DNA of 64,000 bases from an uncultured Myxococcales bacterium (lineage in GTDB: Bacteria; Myxococcota; Myxococcia; Myxococcales; Myxococcaceae): the NCBI GenBank assembly GCA_937980205.1, contig CALJKW010000021.1, forward strand, positions 62,001-126,000, in the 5' to 3' direction. Numbering within the stretch: position 1 is the stretch's first letter; each line of letters opens with the position of its first letter. The translations under genes were made by a program, and so were the position numbers. The notes below the pieces were generated by a model. That model was given only the letters and a program-made list of their open reading frames with translations. It ran no database searches and was not told the origin of the DNA. This document shows positions 22,868 through 32,635 of this stretch, one piece after another.

Positions 22868-24058
22868 TCACGGTATGCCGGTGATGAAGTTGAAGCGGTG
22901 CGGCTCCGCCGAGGCGGCCACCGCGACTCCAACTCCGACGCCGACGACGACGGCTCCAGCGACGGCCCAGACCCAGGGCTTCTTCAACGCCTGTGCGACC
23001 GGGTTCGGCCTCGCCTCGACCACGACCTCGGCCGGAGGACGGTCGATCCACACCCGGATGGTGTCGGCGGCCTGGCTCATGCCGAACTCGTCGCCGTCGA
23101 ACTTCACCTCGCGCAGGCGGTCGCCCGTCTCGACGTCCCAGACCTGGACCTCGACCTTGTTGGTCGCCTTCGACGTGGTGACCCGGCCGAGGACGATGAA
23201 GCGGGCGCCGATCTCCGCGCCGAGCTGCTTCGCCTGCGGCGGCAGCACCTTCGCGTCGAAGTTGTTGCGGTTCGCGAGGCGCTTCGCGAGGTCGACGGAC
23301 GAGGCGTACGCGGGCAGCGGCTGCAGCTCGAGGCGGACGTCGATCTCGGAGCCCGAGGTCACCTCCGGGAACTTCGCCGCGGAGACGTAGCCGGGCCGAG
23401 AGACGCGCACGTGGTGGCGGCCGGGCGGCAGCTCCATCGCCTGCAGCGGAGTGAGCCCGTGCGACTTGCCGTCGAGGTCGACCTGGGCGCCCGAGGGGAA
23501 CGACTGGAACAGCACGATGCCCTTGTGCTTGCCGTGGATGTCCGTGTGCGCGTGCGTGAAGGACTTCTGCACGTCCGCCGCGAAGTATTTCGGGTCGGGC
23601 TTGAGGTCGGGGTCGAGGACCGCGGCGCGGTAGAACTCCTTGGAGGCATCGGCCTTCTTGCCGTTCTGCAGCTCGGCGGCTCCGAGGAAGAGGAAGACCT
23701 CGGCCAATGCCTTCGCGTCCGCCAGCTCGGGGTGCTTGACGTACCAGAGGATGCCGTCGGTCAGCTTCTGGATCGCGGCGTCCATGTCGAGGTTGTCGTA
23801 GGCCTCTTTGCCTTCCTTGATGAGCGTCTCGCCTTCTTCCGCGGACGTCTTCGGCTGCGGGTAGCGCGCGCCGATGTCGACCATCGGCACGCCCTTCTTC
23901 GCGAGCTTGTCCGCGAGCTCGACCTCGAGCCTGCCGGTCGAGTGCTCCGCGACCGTGTCGTCCGGCGTGAGGAAGACCGCCACGTACGGGACGGCTGACG
24001 TTTTCGCCGTGACGGGATCTGCGGACAGCGTCAGCACCACGAGCGCGTTCAGGAGCAT
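22868..24058 (-). CDS. PEGA-domain secreted protein with C-terminal membrane helix
   Basis: A 396-residue protein with an N-terminal signal sequence (MLLNALVVLTLSADPVTA). A helical TPR-like region runs over residues about 70-150 (LAEVFLFLGAAELQNGKKAD). The PEGA module is at about 180-240 (FPSGAQVDLDGKSHGLTPLQ, then HHVRVSRPGYVSA). The region at 255-345 resembles the matching part of the downstream PEGA gene (FIVLGRVTTSKA, VWDVETGDRLREVKFDGDEF), showing that the two are diverged paralogues. A hydrophobic segment lies near the C-terminus (about 365-385). The distance to the next gene is 63 bases. Confidence 0.82.
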   Translation of the reverse strand: MLLNALVVLTLSADPVTAKTSAVPYVAVFLTPDDTVAEHSTGRLEVELADKLAKKGVPMVDIGARYPQPKTSAEEGETLIKEGKEAYDNLDMDAAIQKLTDGILWYVKHPELADAKALAEVFLFLGAAELQNGKKADASKEFYRAAVLDPDLKPDPKYFAADVQKSFTHAHTDIHGKHKGIVLFQSFPSGAQVDLDGKSHGLTPLQAMELPPGRHHVRVSRPGYVSAAKFPEVTSGSEIDVRLELQPLPAYASSVDLAKRLANRNNFDAKVLPPQAKQLGAEIGARFIVLGRVTTSKATNKVEVQVWDVETGDRLREVKFDGDEFGMSQAADTIRVWIDRPPAEVVVEARPNPVAQALKKPWVWAVAGAVVVGVGVGVAVAASAEPHRFNFITGIP

Positions 24059-24113
24059 CGCGGGATGGAGCTTAGGGCGGCTGTGCGTGGCGTGCGAGGA
24101 GTTGGAGTTTGCT

Positions 24114-24190
24114 GGGCAAGGGCAAGGGCATGTTCAAGGGCGAGGCCCAAGGCAAAGGCTCAGGGGAAGGCTCAGGGGATGGGTAAGGGT
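24114..24190. repeat. GGGCAA/GGCTCAGGGGAA short-period repeat tract
   Basis: A purine-rich tract of imperfect hexamer-like units (GGGCAAGGGCAA, AAGGGCGAGG, then two copies of AAGGCTCAGGGG) fills the gap between the receiver gene and the PEGA gene. It holds no gene and runs up to the stop codon of the receiver gene on the opposite strand. Confidence 0.6.
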
Positions 24191-24558
24191 TACTTCGCCC
24201 CGATTGCCTTGCGGACCTTCTGGATCAGCTCCGCGTGGTTGAAGGGCTTCGTCAGGTAGAACTTCGCGCCGGCCGTGATGCCTTCGGCGACGGTGCGCGT
24301 GTCGGTCTTCGCGGTGAGGAAGATCACCGGGACCCTGCGCGTGCCGGCGTGGCGCTTGATGGCCTTCGTGAACGTCATGCCGTCGAGGTTCGGCATCATC
24401 ACGTCGCAGAGGATCACGTCGGGCAGGCCCTTCTCGAGCTCCACGAGGCCCTGAAGGCCGTCCGCCACGGCGGTGACCTCGAAGCCGTCTGACTCGAGCA
24501 GCTTCCGCACCAGGAGCCGCACGTCATCGTCGTCTTCGAGCACCAGGGCTTTGGGCAT
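24190..24558 (-). CDS. Stand-alone response-regulator receiver protein
   Basis: A 122-residue protein consisting only of a CheY-like receiver domain: acidic pocket LVLEDDDDVR, phosphoacceptor Asp52 in LCDVMMPNLDG, Thr in VIFLTAKTD, and Lys in YLTKPFN. There is no output domain and no kinase gene beside it. I chose ATG 24558 because the much longer frame upstream is antisense to parC. It is divergent from parC, with about 100 bases between. Single-domain receivers act by protein-protein contact or in phosphorelays. Confidence 0.93.
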   Translation of the reverse strand: MPKALVLEDDDDVRLLVRKLLESDGFEVTAVADGLQGLVELEKGLPDVILCDVMMPNLDGMTFTKAIKRHAGTRRVPVIFLTAKTDTRTVAEGITAGAKFYLTKPFNHAELIQKVRKAIGAK

Positions 24559-24663
24559 TTTCTTGCGGGGTCTCTTTCGAAGGGTAACGTCCGCCGCCAC
24601 AGACCTGTAGCAGGGCATCAAGCCCTTGGAAAATGGGGTCGAAACGTGGAAGACACCTTGCGT

Positions 24664-27086
<2,423 letters not shown>

Positions 27087-27087
<1 letters not shown>

Positions 27088-29009
27088 TGGCTGCCAAGAA
27101 ATACGACTCGTCGGCGATTCAAGTCCTCGAAGGCCTCGAGCCGGTCCGCAAGCGGCCCGCGATGTACATCGGCGGCACCGACGCGACCGGTTACCACCAC
27201 CTCCTCTGGGAGATCATCGACAACTCCGTCGACGAGGTGATGAACGGCCACGCGAGCCGCATCACGGTGACGCTGCACAAGGGCGGCAAGAGCGTGAGCG
27301 TGGAAGACGATGGACGCGGCATCCCCATCGACATCATGCCGAAGTACAAGAAGCCGGCGCTCGAGGTGATCCTCACCACGCTGCACTCGGGCGGAAAGTT
27401 CGAGGGGCAGAACTACCTGCACTCGGGTGGTCTGCACGGCGTCGGTTCGTCGGTGGTGAACGCGCTGTCGTCGTCGCTCGTCGCGCAGGTGAAGCGCGAC
27501 GGGAAGCGGTACGAGCAGAAGTACGCGCGCGGCATCACGAAGTCGAAGCTCACGGCGATCGGCCCGGCGCGCGGCACCGGCACGCTGATTCGCTTCGAGC
27601 CGGACCCGGAGATCTTCGGCGCGAAGCTCTCGTTCGACTCCGCCCTCATCCGCGAGCGGCTCGAGGCGAAGTCGTACCTGCACAAGGGCATGGAGGTCGT
27701 CTTCATCGACGAGACCCAGAGCCCGAAGACCGAGACGACGTTCAAGCACGACGGCGGCATCGCCGAGTTCATCACCAAGGTGATCGGCGAGCGCGGCAAG
27801 CCGCTGGTGCCGCCGGGCTCGACCGCCTTCTACAAGTCGCACGAGAACGGCATCCGCATGGAGCTCGCGCTCGCGTGGACCGAGGCGACCGACGAGCACA
27901 TCAAGAGCTACGTCAACGGCATCCCCACGAAGAACGGCGGCACCCACGAGAACGGCTTCAAGGCCGGCATCGTGAAGGCGGTGCGCAACTACATCGAGAC
28001 GCACGGCCTGACGCCGAAGGGCGTGTCGCTGACGGCCGAAGACATCCGCGAGGGCATCGTCTGCATCCTCTCGACCTACGTCGTCGAGCCGCAGTTCCAG
28101 GGCCAGACGAAGGAGCGCCTCAACAACCCCGAGGTGCAGGGCCAGGTCGACAACGTGGTGCGGCCCGCGGTCGAGAAGTGGCTCAACGACAACAAGACGA
28201 TCGCGGACTCGGTGGTCGCGCGCATCATCATCGCGGCGCGGGCGCGTGAGGCGTCGCGCGCGGCGTCGCAGGCGGTGAGCCGCAAGAGCGCGGTGAGCCA
28301 CAAGCTGAACCTGCCGGGCAAGCTCGCCGACTGCGCGTCGACGGATCCGGACGAGTCGGAGCTGTTCATCGTCGAGGGTGACTCCGCAGGCGGCACGGCG
28401 AAGCAGGGGCGCGACCGCAAGACGCAGGCGATTCTCCCGCTGCGCGGCAAGGTGCTGAACGCCGAGCAGGCGAGCGGCGAGAAGGTCACGTCGAACAAGG
28501 AGCTGACCGACATCGTCTCGGCGCTCGGCTGCGGCATCGGCGCCGACGTCTCGCTCGACAAGCTGCGCTACGGGAAGGTGTTCCTGTTGATGGACGCCGA
28601 CAGCGACGGCCACCACATCGCGACGCTGCTGCTCACGTTCTTCTACCGGCACCTGCGGCCGCTGGTGCAGAACGGACACGTCTATCTCGCGCAGCCTCCG
28701 CTCTACCGCATCGACATCGGCAAGGAGACCCACTGGGCCCTCGACGATGCCCACAAGGAGCAGATCCTCAAGGCCGCGAAGGGCAACGCGAAGCCCAACG
28801 TGATGCGGTTCAAGGGCCTCGGCGAGATGACGACCGACGAGCTCAAGGACACCACGCTCGACAAGAAGAAGCGCATCGCGCTCAAGGTCGTCGTCGACAA
28901 CGAGCTCGAGACCGACCGCACCATCAACGACCTGATGGGCAAGGACGTGTCGGCGCGGTTCAAGTTCATCATGGAGCGCGCAGGTGAGGTGAAGGAGCTC
29001 GACGTCTAA
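27087..29009 (+). CDS. parE: DNA topoisomerase IV subunit B (ParE)
   Basis: A 640-residue type IIA topoisomerase B subunit. The GHKL ATPase motifs are present: LLWEIIDNSVDEVMNGHA, VEDDGRGIPID, and LHSGGLHGVGSSVVNAL. The Toprim motifs follow: FIVEGDSAGGTAKQGRDR, PLRGKVLNAE, and LLMDADSDGHHI. The length matches ParE and lacks the insert found in proteobacterial GyrB. It follows parC with a one-base overlap (TAATG). The last nine codons are part of a 74-bp unit that is repeated twice more just downstream, so copies of its C-terminal coding sequence follow the stop. Confidence 0.95.
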
Positions 29010-29164
29010 AAGGACTCCTCCCGGAGGGGGGATGGGTAAACCCATCGGCGGTGGCAGGTGAGGTGAAGGAGCTCGACGTCTAAAAGGACTCCTCCCGGAG
29101 GGGGGATGGGTAAACCCATCGGCAGTTGCGGGCGAGGTGAAGGAGCTCGACGTCTAAGAGGACT
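28981..29164 (+). repeat. 74-bp tandem repeat duplicating the 3' end of parE
   Basis: Direct copies start at 28981, 29055 and 29129, exactly 74 bases apart; the first two are nearly identical and the third is partial (to about 29164) with several substitutions. Each unit contains the last codons of parE (GEVKELDV and stop), a CCTCCCGGAGG hairpin, and an ATGGGTAAACCCAT palindrome. The period is not a multiple of three, and the first copy supplies the functional stop. The array ends shortly before the convergent gene at 29179. Confidence 0.93.
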
Positions 29165-29178
29165 CGGCATCCGACCCG

Positions 29179-29559
29179 CTACAGTCCGCCGGCCGACATG
29201 CCGAAGTAGCGGCGGATGTGATCGCCGAAGAGCGTGACGAGGCTCAGGAACGCGAGCACGACGAAGGCGACGACTCCGCCGGCGGCGATGACGCGGTTGA
29301 GGCGGGCGGCGAGCCGGGCTCCGTCTCGGCAGTCGCGCGTCATCACGCGGCCGTCGCGGCGCGCGTAGAAGCGGACGCAGAGGCGCTTGCCCTCGTACCG
29401 CTTGAGCAGCGCGCGCGCGTCGTCGGCGTCCATCTGCGTGAGGTCGTAGACCTTGAGCTGGCAGCGGCCGCAGAAGCGCACGCGGTCGTCGCCGATCATC
29501 TTCGACCACTTCTCGCGGCAGGGTGAGGCGATCTTCAGGACTCCCAGCTCGGGGCTCAT
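29179..29559 (-). CDS. Small membrane protein with cysteine cluster (RFCGRC family), copy 2
   Basis: A 126-residue protein. The N-terminal cytoplasmic part has five cysteines in a fixed pattern: SPCREKW, RVRFCGRCQLKVYDL, KRLCVRFYARRDG, and MTRDC. One membrane helix lies at about residues 93-112. It is a close paralogue of the upstream gene, which it overlaps by four bases. The cluster resembles a metal or iron-sulfur binding module, but I know of no assigned function. ATG 29559 is supported by the overlap and by alignment with the paralogue. Confidence 0.82.
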   Translation of the reverse strand: MSPELGVLKIASPCREKWSKMIGDDRVRFCGRCQLKVYDLTQMDADDARALLKRYEGKRLCVRFYARRDGRVMTRDCRDGARLAARLNRVIAAGGVVAFVVLAFLSLVTLFGDHIRRYFGMSAGGL

Positions 29560-29954
29560 GGCTTTGCTCCTGGCAGCGCGATGCTGCCGGTCATCGAGTT
29601 CAGGCGGCGGACGTTCTGACCGAACAGCGCGACGACGGCGATCACCGCGGCGAGCGCGAGGGCGACGAAGCCGCCGAGGCCGGCCAACGGCTGCGTGCGC
29701 CGGCGCAGCTTCTCGGCGAGCGTGCAGTCGCGCGTGGTGACGCGGCCGTCGCGGCGGCGGTACATGCGGACGCAGAGGCGGCGGCCTTCGAAGCGCTGCA
29801 CGAGCGCGCAGGCCTCGGCCGCGCTCAGCTCCGACAGGTCGTAGACCGTGAGCGCGCAGCGGCCGCAGAAGCGGACGCGGTCGTCTCCGGCCATGTCGGC
29901 CCACTTCATCGGGCAGGGCGAGTCGAGCTGCAGGGCGTCGAGGACGGGGTTCAT
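29556..29954 (-). CDS. Small membrane protein with cysteine cluster (RFCGRC family), copy 1
   Basis: A 132-residue paralogue of the next gene, with the same module: SPCPMKW, DRVRFCGRCALTVYDL, RRLCVRMYRRRDG and TTRDC, then a membrane helix (about 90-112). The five cysteines are at equal spacing in both copies, while the membrane part and tail differ. It begins three bases after the stop of a putative small upstream gene, so the three may form one operon. The function is unknown; metal binding is inferred from the Cys pattern only. Confidence 0.82.
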   Translation of the reverse strand: MNPVLDALQLDSPCPMKWADMAGDDRVRFCGRCALTVYDLSELSAAEACALVQRFEGRRLCVRMYRRRDGRVTTRDCTLAEKLRRRTQPLAGLGGFVALALAAVIAVVALFGQNVRRLNSMTGSIALPGAKP

Positions 29955-29957
29955 GGG

Positions 29958-30194
29958 TCAGTAGGCGTTGTTCAGGCCGCAGGTCCAGCGGGGGAGCTTC
30001 TTCGCGGGCTGCGCGGCGGCAGGCTCGACGGGTGGAGTGCCTCGGGTCAGCGCTGCGCTCAGTCGCTGTCGCAGGTCCGAGGCGACGTGCGGCTGCCCGA
30101 TGCCGAGGTGCAGGACGAGCCAGGCGAGCGAGGCTGCGGCTTGAAGCGACAGGCACCTGCGCAGCGAGAGCTGAAGCGACGGGGTGGGGCGCAC
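29958..30194 (-). CDS. Putative small membrane protein upstream of the RFCGRC pair
   Basis: A possible 78-residue protein from GTG 30194, with a basic N-terminus, one hydrophobic segment (about 17-30, LQAAASLAWLVLHLGIG) and a Pro/Ala C-terminus ending WTCGLNNAY. Support comes from its stop lying three bases before the next start in the same direction and from a plausible membrane topology. There is no clear ribosome-binding site and no family that I recognise. It may instead be untranslated leader. Confidence 0.4.
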   Translation of the reverse strand: MRPTPSLQLSLRRCLSLQAAASLAWLVLHLGIGQPHVASDLRQRLSAALTRGTPPVEPAAAQPAKKLPRWTCGLNNAY

Positions 30195-30449
30195 GAGAGG
30201 AAGTTTCCGTCCGCCGCGCCGTTCGGAACATCGGGCGTCGGGAGGTCGGTCATTCGACGGATGCGCGGGCTCCCGTGTAGCGGGGCGGTGCGGGACCCGC
30301 GGACGGCGCGTTACCGGCGAAGACTGCTGCCGCTGCAGGTTTGGCGCTCGCGGCAGGTTCGGGCGCAGCTTTCGCGTTCCCCCACCGCGGCAGGCGCGCG
30401 GCGCCATGCGGCACGCGTGGTGCAGCAGCAGGCCCGTTCGGGTGACTGC
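30195..30449. other. Gene-free region upstream of the RND operon
   Basis: 255 bases between a possible divergent small gene and the start of the outer-membrane efflux gene. Long frames pass through it but have codon usage unlike the neighbours. It should hold the promoter of the efflux operon. I could not identify a convincing metal-regulator operator in it. Confidence 0.5.
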
Positions 30450-31631
30450 GTGTGCCGGCTCATTCTCCTGGCGGTGGGGGCAGCCCCGCTGTCCTTCGAT
30501 GCAGCGCTCGCGCAGGTCGACGCGACGCCGGAGCTGACCGGGGCGTGGCGGGCGGCAGAGGTGCGGCGCCTGGGCCTGGACACCTTGAGCCGGCTGACGG
30601 CGAACCCGCTGGTGGTGCTGCAGCCGGGGATGCGGTCGGACCCGGCGTCGATCGGGCCGGAGGGGCAGCTCACGGTCTCGCAGGCGTTCAACCTGGGAGG
30701 GCTCGCGCGGGCGCGGCGCGACGTGGCGACGAGCGAAGCGGCGCAGGCGCGGCTCGAGCGCCAGCTCCTCCGAAGGGAGCGGCGCGTGGCGGTCGGACGG
30801 GCGTGGCTGTCGGCGTGGGCGTCGCACGCGGCCGCGGCGGCGGCCCACGCGGAGCGCGCGCAGTCGCAGGAGCTGGTCTTGCGCCTCGAGCGCGCGGTGG
30901 CGTCGGGAGGCGCGACGCGCGTCGAGCTGGCGACGGCGCGCGCGTTCGCCGCCGAGGCGCAGGCGCTGGCGTTGGACTGGGAAGGTCGCGAGGCCGAGGC
31001 GCGGGCGGAGCTCGGCCGGCTGCTGGGCGCGCGCGAGCTGCCGCACGTGGACGGGCCGCTGCCCGCGCTCGACGACGTGGCGGAGGACGTGGCTCCGCAG
31101 CGCGCGGCGCGGCTGCAGGCGCGGAGGCTCGAGCTCGAGGCGCAGGGTGAGGCGCAGCGCTCGGTCGAGGTGCAGGCGCAGTGGGCGACGCAGCTGAACC
31201 TCTCGCTGCAGGGCGGGCACGAGCGGCCCGGGCAGTGGTACGGCAACGTCGGCGTCGGCGTGACGCTGCCGGCCTTCGAGCGAGGCCAGCGCGAGCGCAG
31301 CGCGCACCAGGCGAACTCCGAGCGGCTGGCGGGGCAGCAGGCGCAGGCGGAGGCGGAGGCCGACGTCGAGTGGGCGGCGACGCTGCACGAGCTCGAGCAC
31401 ACGCGCCGCGCGTACGAGGTGGTGAGCGGCGTGCAGTTGCCGGCGGCGCTCGAGGCGGCGGAGCTCGAGCAGCAGCTCTACGCGCGGGGCGAGGCGACGC
31501 TGCTCGAGCTGACGCTGCTGCGGCGGCAGGCGCTGGCGGCGCGCATCGCGGCGCTGGTCGCCGAGGCGAACCGCGTCGCGGCGCGGGCGCGGGCGCGCGA
31601 GCTGCTCGACGCGCAGGAAGGGGCGCCATGA
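30450..31631 (+). CDS. czcC: Outer-membrane efflux protein, TolC/CzcC family
   Basis: About 393 residues from GTG 30450, which begins a usable signal peptide (VCRLILLAVGAAPLSFDAALA). The body is Ala/Glu/Arg-rich and helical in two repeats, as in the periplasmic tunnel of TolC-type proteins (LTVSQAFNLGGLARARRDVA; later GVGVTLPAFERGQRERSAH; YARGEATLLELTLLRRQALA). It forms the outer-membrane channel of a tripartite heavy-metal exporter. The stop overlaps the adaptor start (ATGA). The exact start is uncertain because the open frame extends much further upstream. The substrate class comes from the pump gene two places downstream. Confidence 0.82.
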   Translation: MCRLILLAVGAAPLSFDAALAQVDATPELTGAWRAAEVRRLGLDTLSRLTANPLVVLQPGMRSDPASIGPEGQLTVSQAFNLGGLARARRDVATSEAAQARLERQLLRRERRVAVGRAWLSAWASHAAAAAAHAERAQSQELVLRLERAVASGGATRVELATARAFAAEAQALALDWEGREAEARAELGRLLGARELPHVDGPLPALDDVAEDVAPQRAARLQARRLELEAQGEAQRSVEVQAQWATQLNLSLQGGHERPGQWYGNVGVGVTLPAFERGQRERSAHQANSERLAGQQAQAEAEADVEWAATLHELEHTRRAYEVVSGVQLPAALEAAELEQQLYARGEATLLELTLLRRQALAARIAALVAEANRVAARARARELLDAQEGAP

Positions 31632-32635
31632 GGGCGGCAGCGGTGATGGTGGCGGTGGGGCTCGTGCTCGGGTGCAACGGCGCGCCGCTGAGCGACGCCG
31701 GAGTGGCTCCGGCGCGGCGCTGGGTGGCGGTGAAGGGCGCGGAGGACGAGACGGCGCTGGAAGGGCCGGCGCGGGTGCTGCCGGGGCCTCAGGCGCAGAG
31801 CGTGGTCACGCCTCCGCTGCGGGCGACGGTGACGCAGATCCGGGTGCGCGAGGGCGACGTCGTCACGGCCGGACAGGCGCTCGTCGAGGTGGTGATGCCG
31901 GAGCTGCTCGACGCCGCGGGCCGGTACGAGGGCGGCCGCGTGCGGTTGGCGGCGTGGACGGATCGGCACAAGCAGCTCTCGGAGTTGCGCGCGCAGGGAC
32001 TGGCGCGCAGCGCGGAGGTCTCCGAGGCGGCGGCGCGGGCGGCCGAGGCGCGGGCGGATCAGCAGGCGGCGCGGGCGGTGCTGCTCTCGGCGGGGGTGAA
32101 GGAGAGCGACGTGCCGGGTCTCCTCTCCGGCAGCGGGGCGCTGGGCCTGAAGGCGCCGGCGTCAGGCGTGGTGACGCACGTGGCGGTGACGCTGGGTGAG
32201 AGCCGCGAGCCGGGCGCGGGGCCGCTGGTGTGGATCTCGAGCGGCGGGCCGGTGCGGCTCGAGGCGCGGTTCTCGCGGCCGCCGCCGCTGGCGCTCTACT
32301 CGTTCGAGGGCGCGAGGGTGCGCGTGCGGCTGAAGGTGCTCGCGCGGGCGCCGATGGCGGACCCGAAGGACGGCAGCTTCCTCGCGTGGTTCGAGCCGGC
32401 CGAGGAGGTGCCGCTGGCGGCGGGGTCGCTCGGGCGCGTGTTCGTCGAGGGCACGGAGGGGCCGACGGCGTTCGCGGTGCCGGGCGTGGCGGTGCGGCGG
32501 GCGGACGGGGGCAACGAGGTGCTGACGCGGCGCGGGCCGGTGGCGGTCGGCGTGCGGCGCTGTGACGGCGACGAGTGCGTGGTGCAGGGCGCGCTGGAGC
32601 CGAGCGACGAGGTGGCGGTGGAGCCGCCGCCATGA
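31628..32635 (+). CDS. czcB: Periplasmic adaptor lipoprotein of heavy-metal RND pump (CzcB/CusB family)
   Basis: A 335-residue membrane fusion protein. ATG 31628 gives a lipoprotein signal peptide (VMVAVGLVLGC, Cys at 16). The biotinyl-lipoyl-like half motifs are seen at about 60-80 (PPLRATVTQIRVREGDVVTA) and 175-195 (KAPASGVVTHVAVTLGE), split by a short helical hairpin (about 95-155), then beta-barrel and membrane-proximal regions. It links the pump to the outer-membrane channel. The hairpin is short and the usual N-terminal metal-binding methionine motif of CusB is not visible. It overlaps both neighbours by four bases. Confidence 0.88.
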   Translation: MRAAAVMVAVGLVLGCNGAPLSDAGVAPARRWVAVKGAEDETALEGPARVLPGPQAQSVVTPPLRATVTQIRVREGDVVTAGQALVEVVMPELLDAAGRYEGGRVRLAAWTDRHKQLSELRAQGLARSAEVSEAAARAAEARADQQAARAVLLSAGVKESDVPGLLSGSGALGLKAPASGVVTHVAVTLGESREPGAGPLVWISSGGPVRLEARFSRPPPLALYSFEGARVRVRLKVLARAPMADPKDGSFLAWFEPAEEVPLAAGSLGRVFVEGTEGPTAFAVPGVAVRRADGGNEVLTRRGPVAVGVRRCDGDECVVQGALEPSDEVAVEPPP

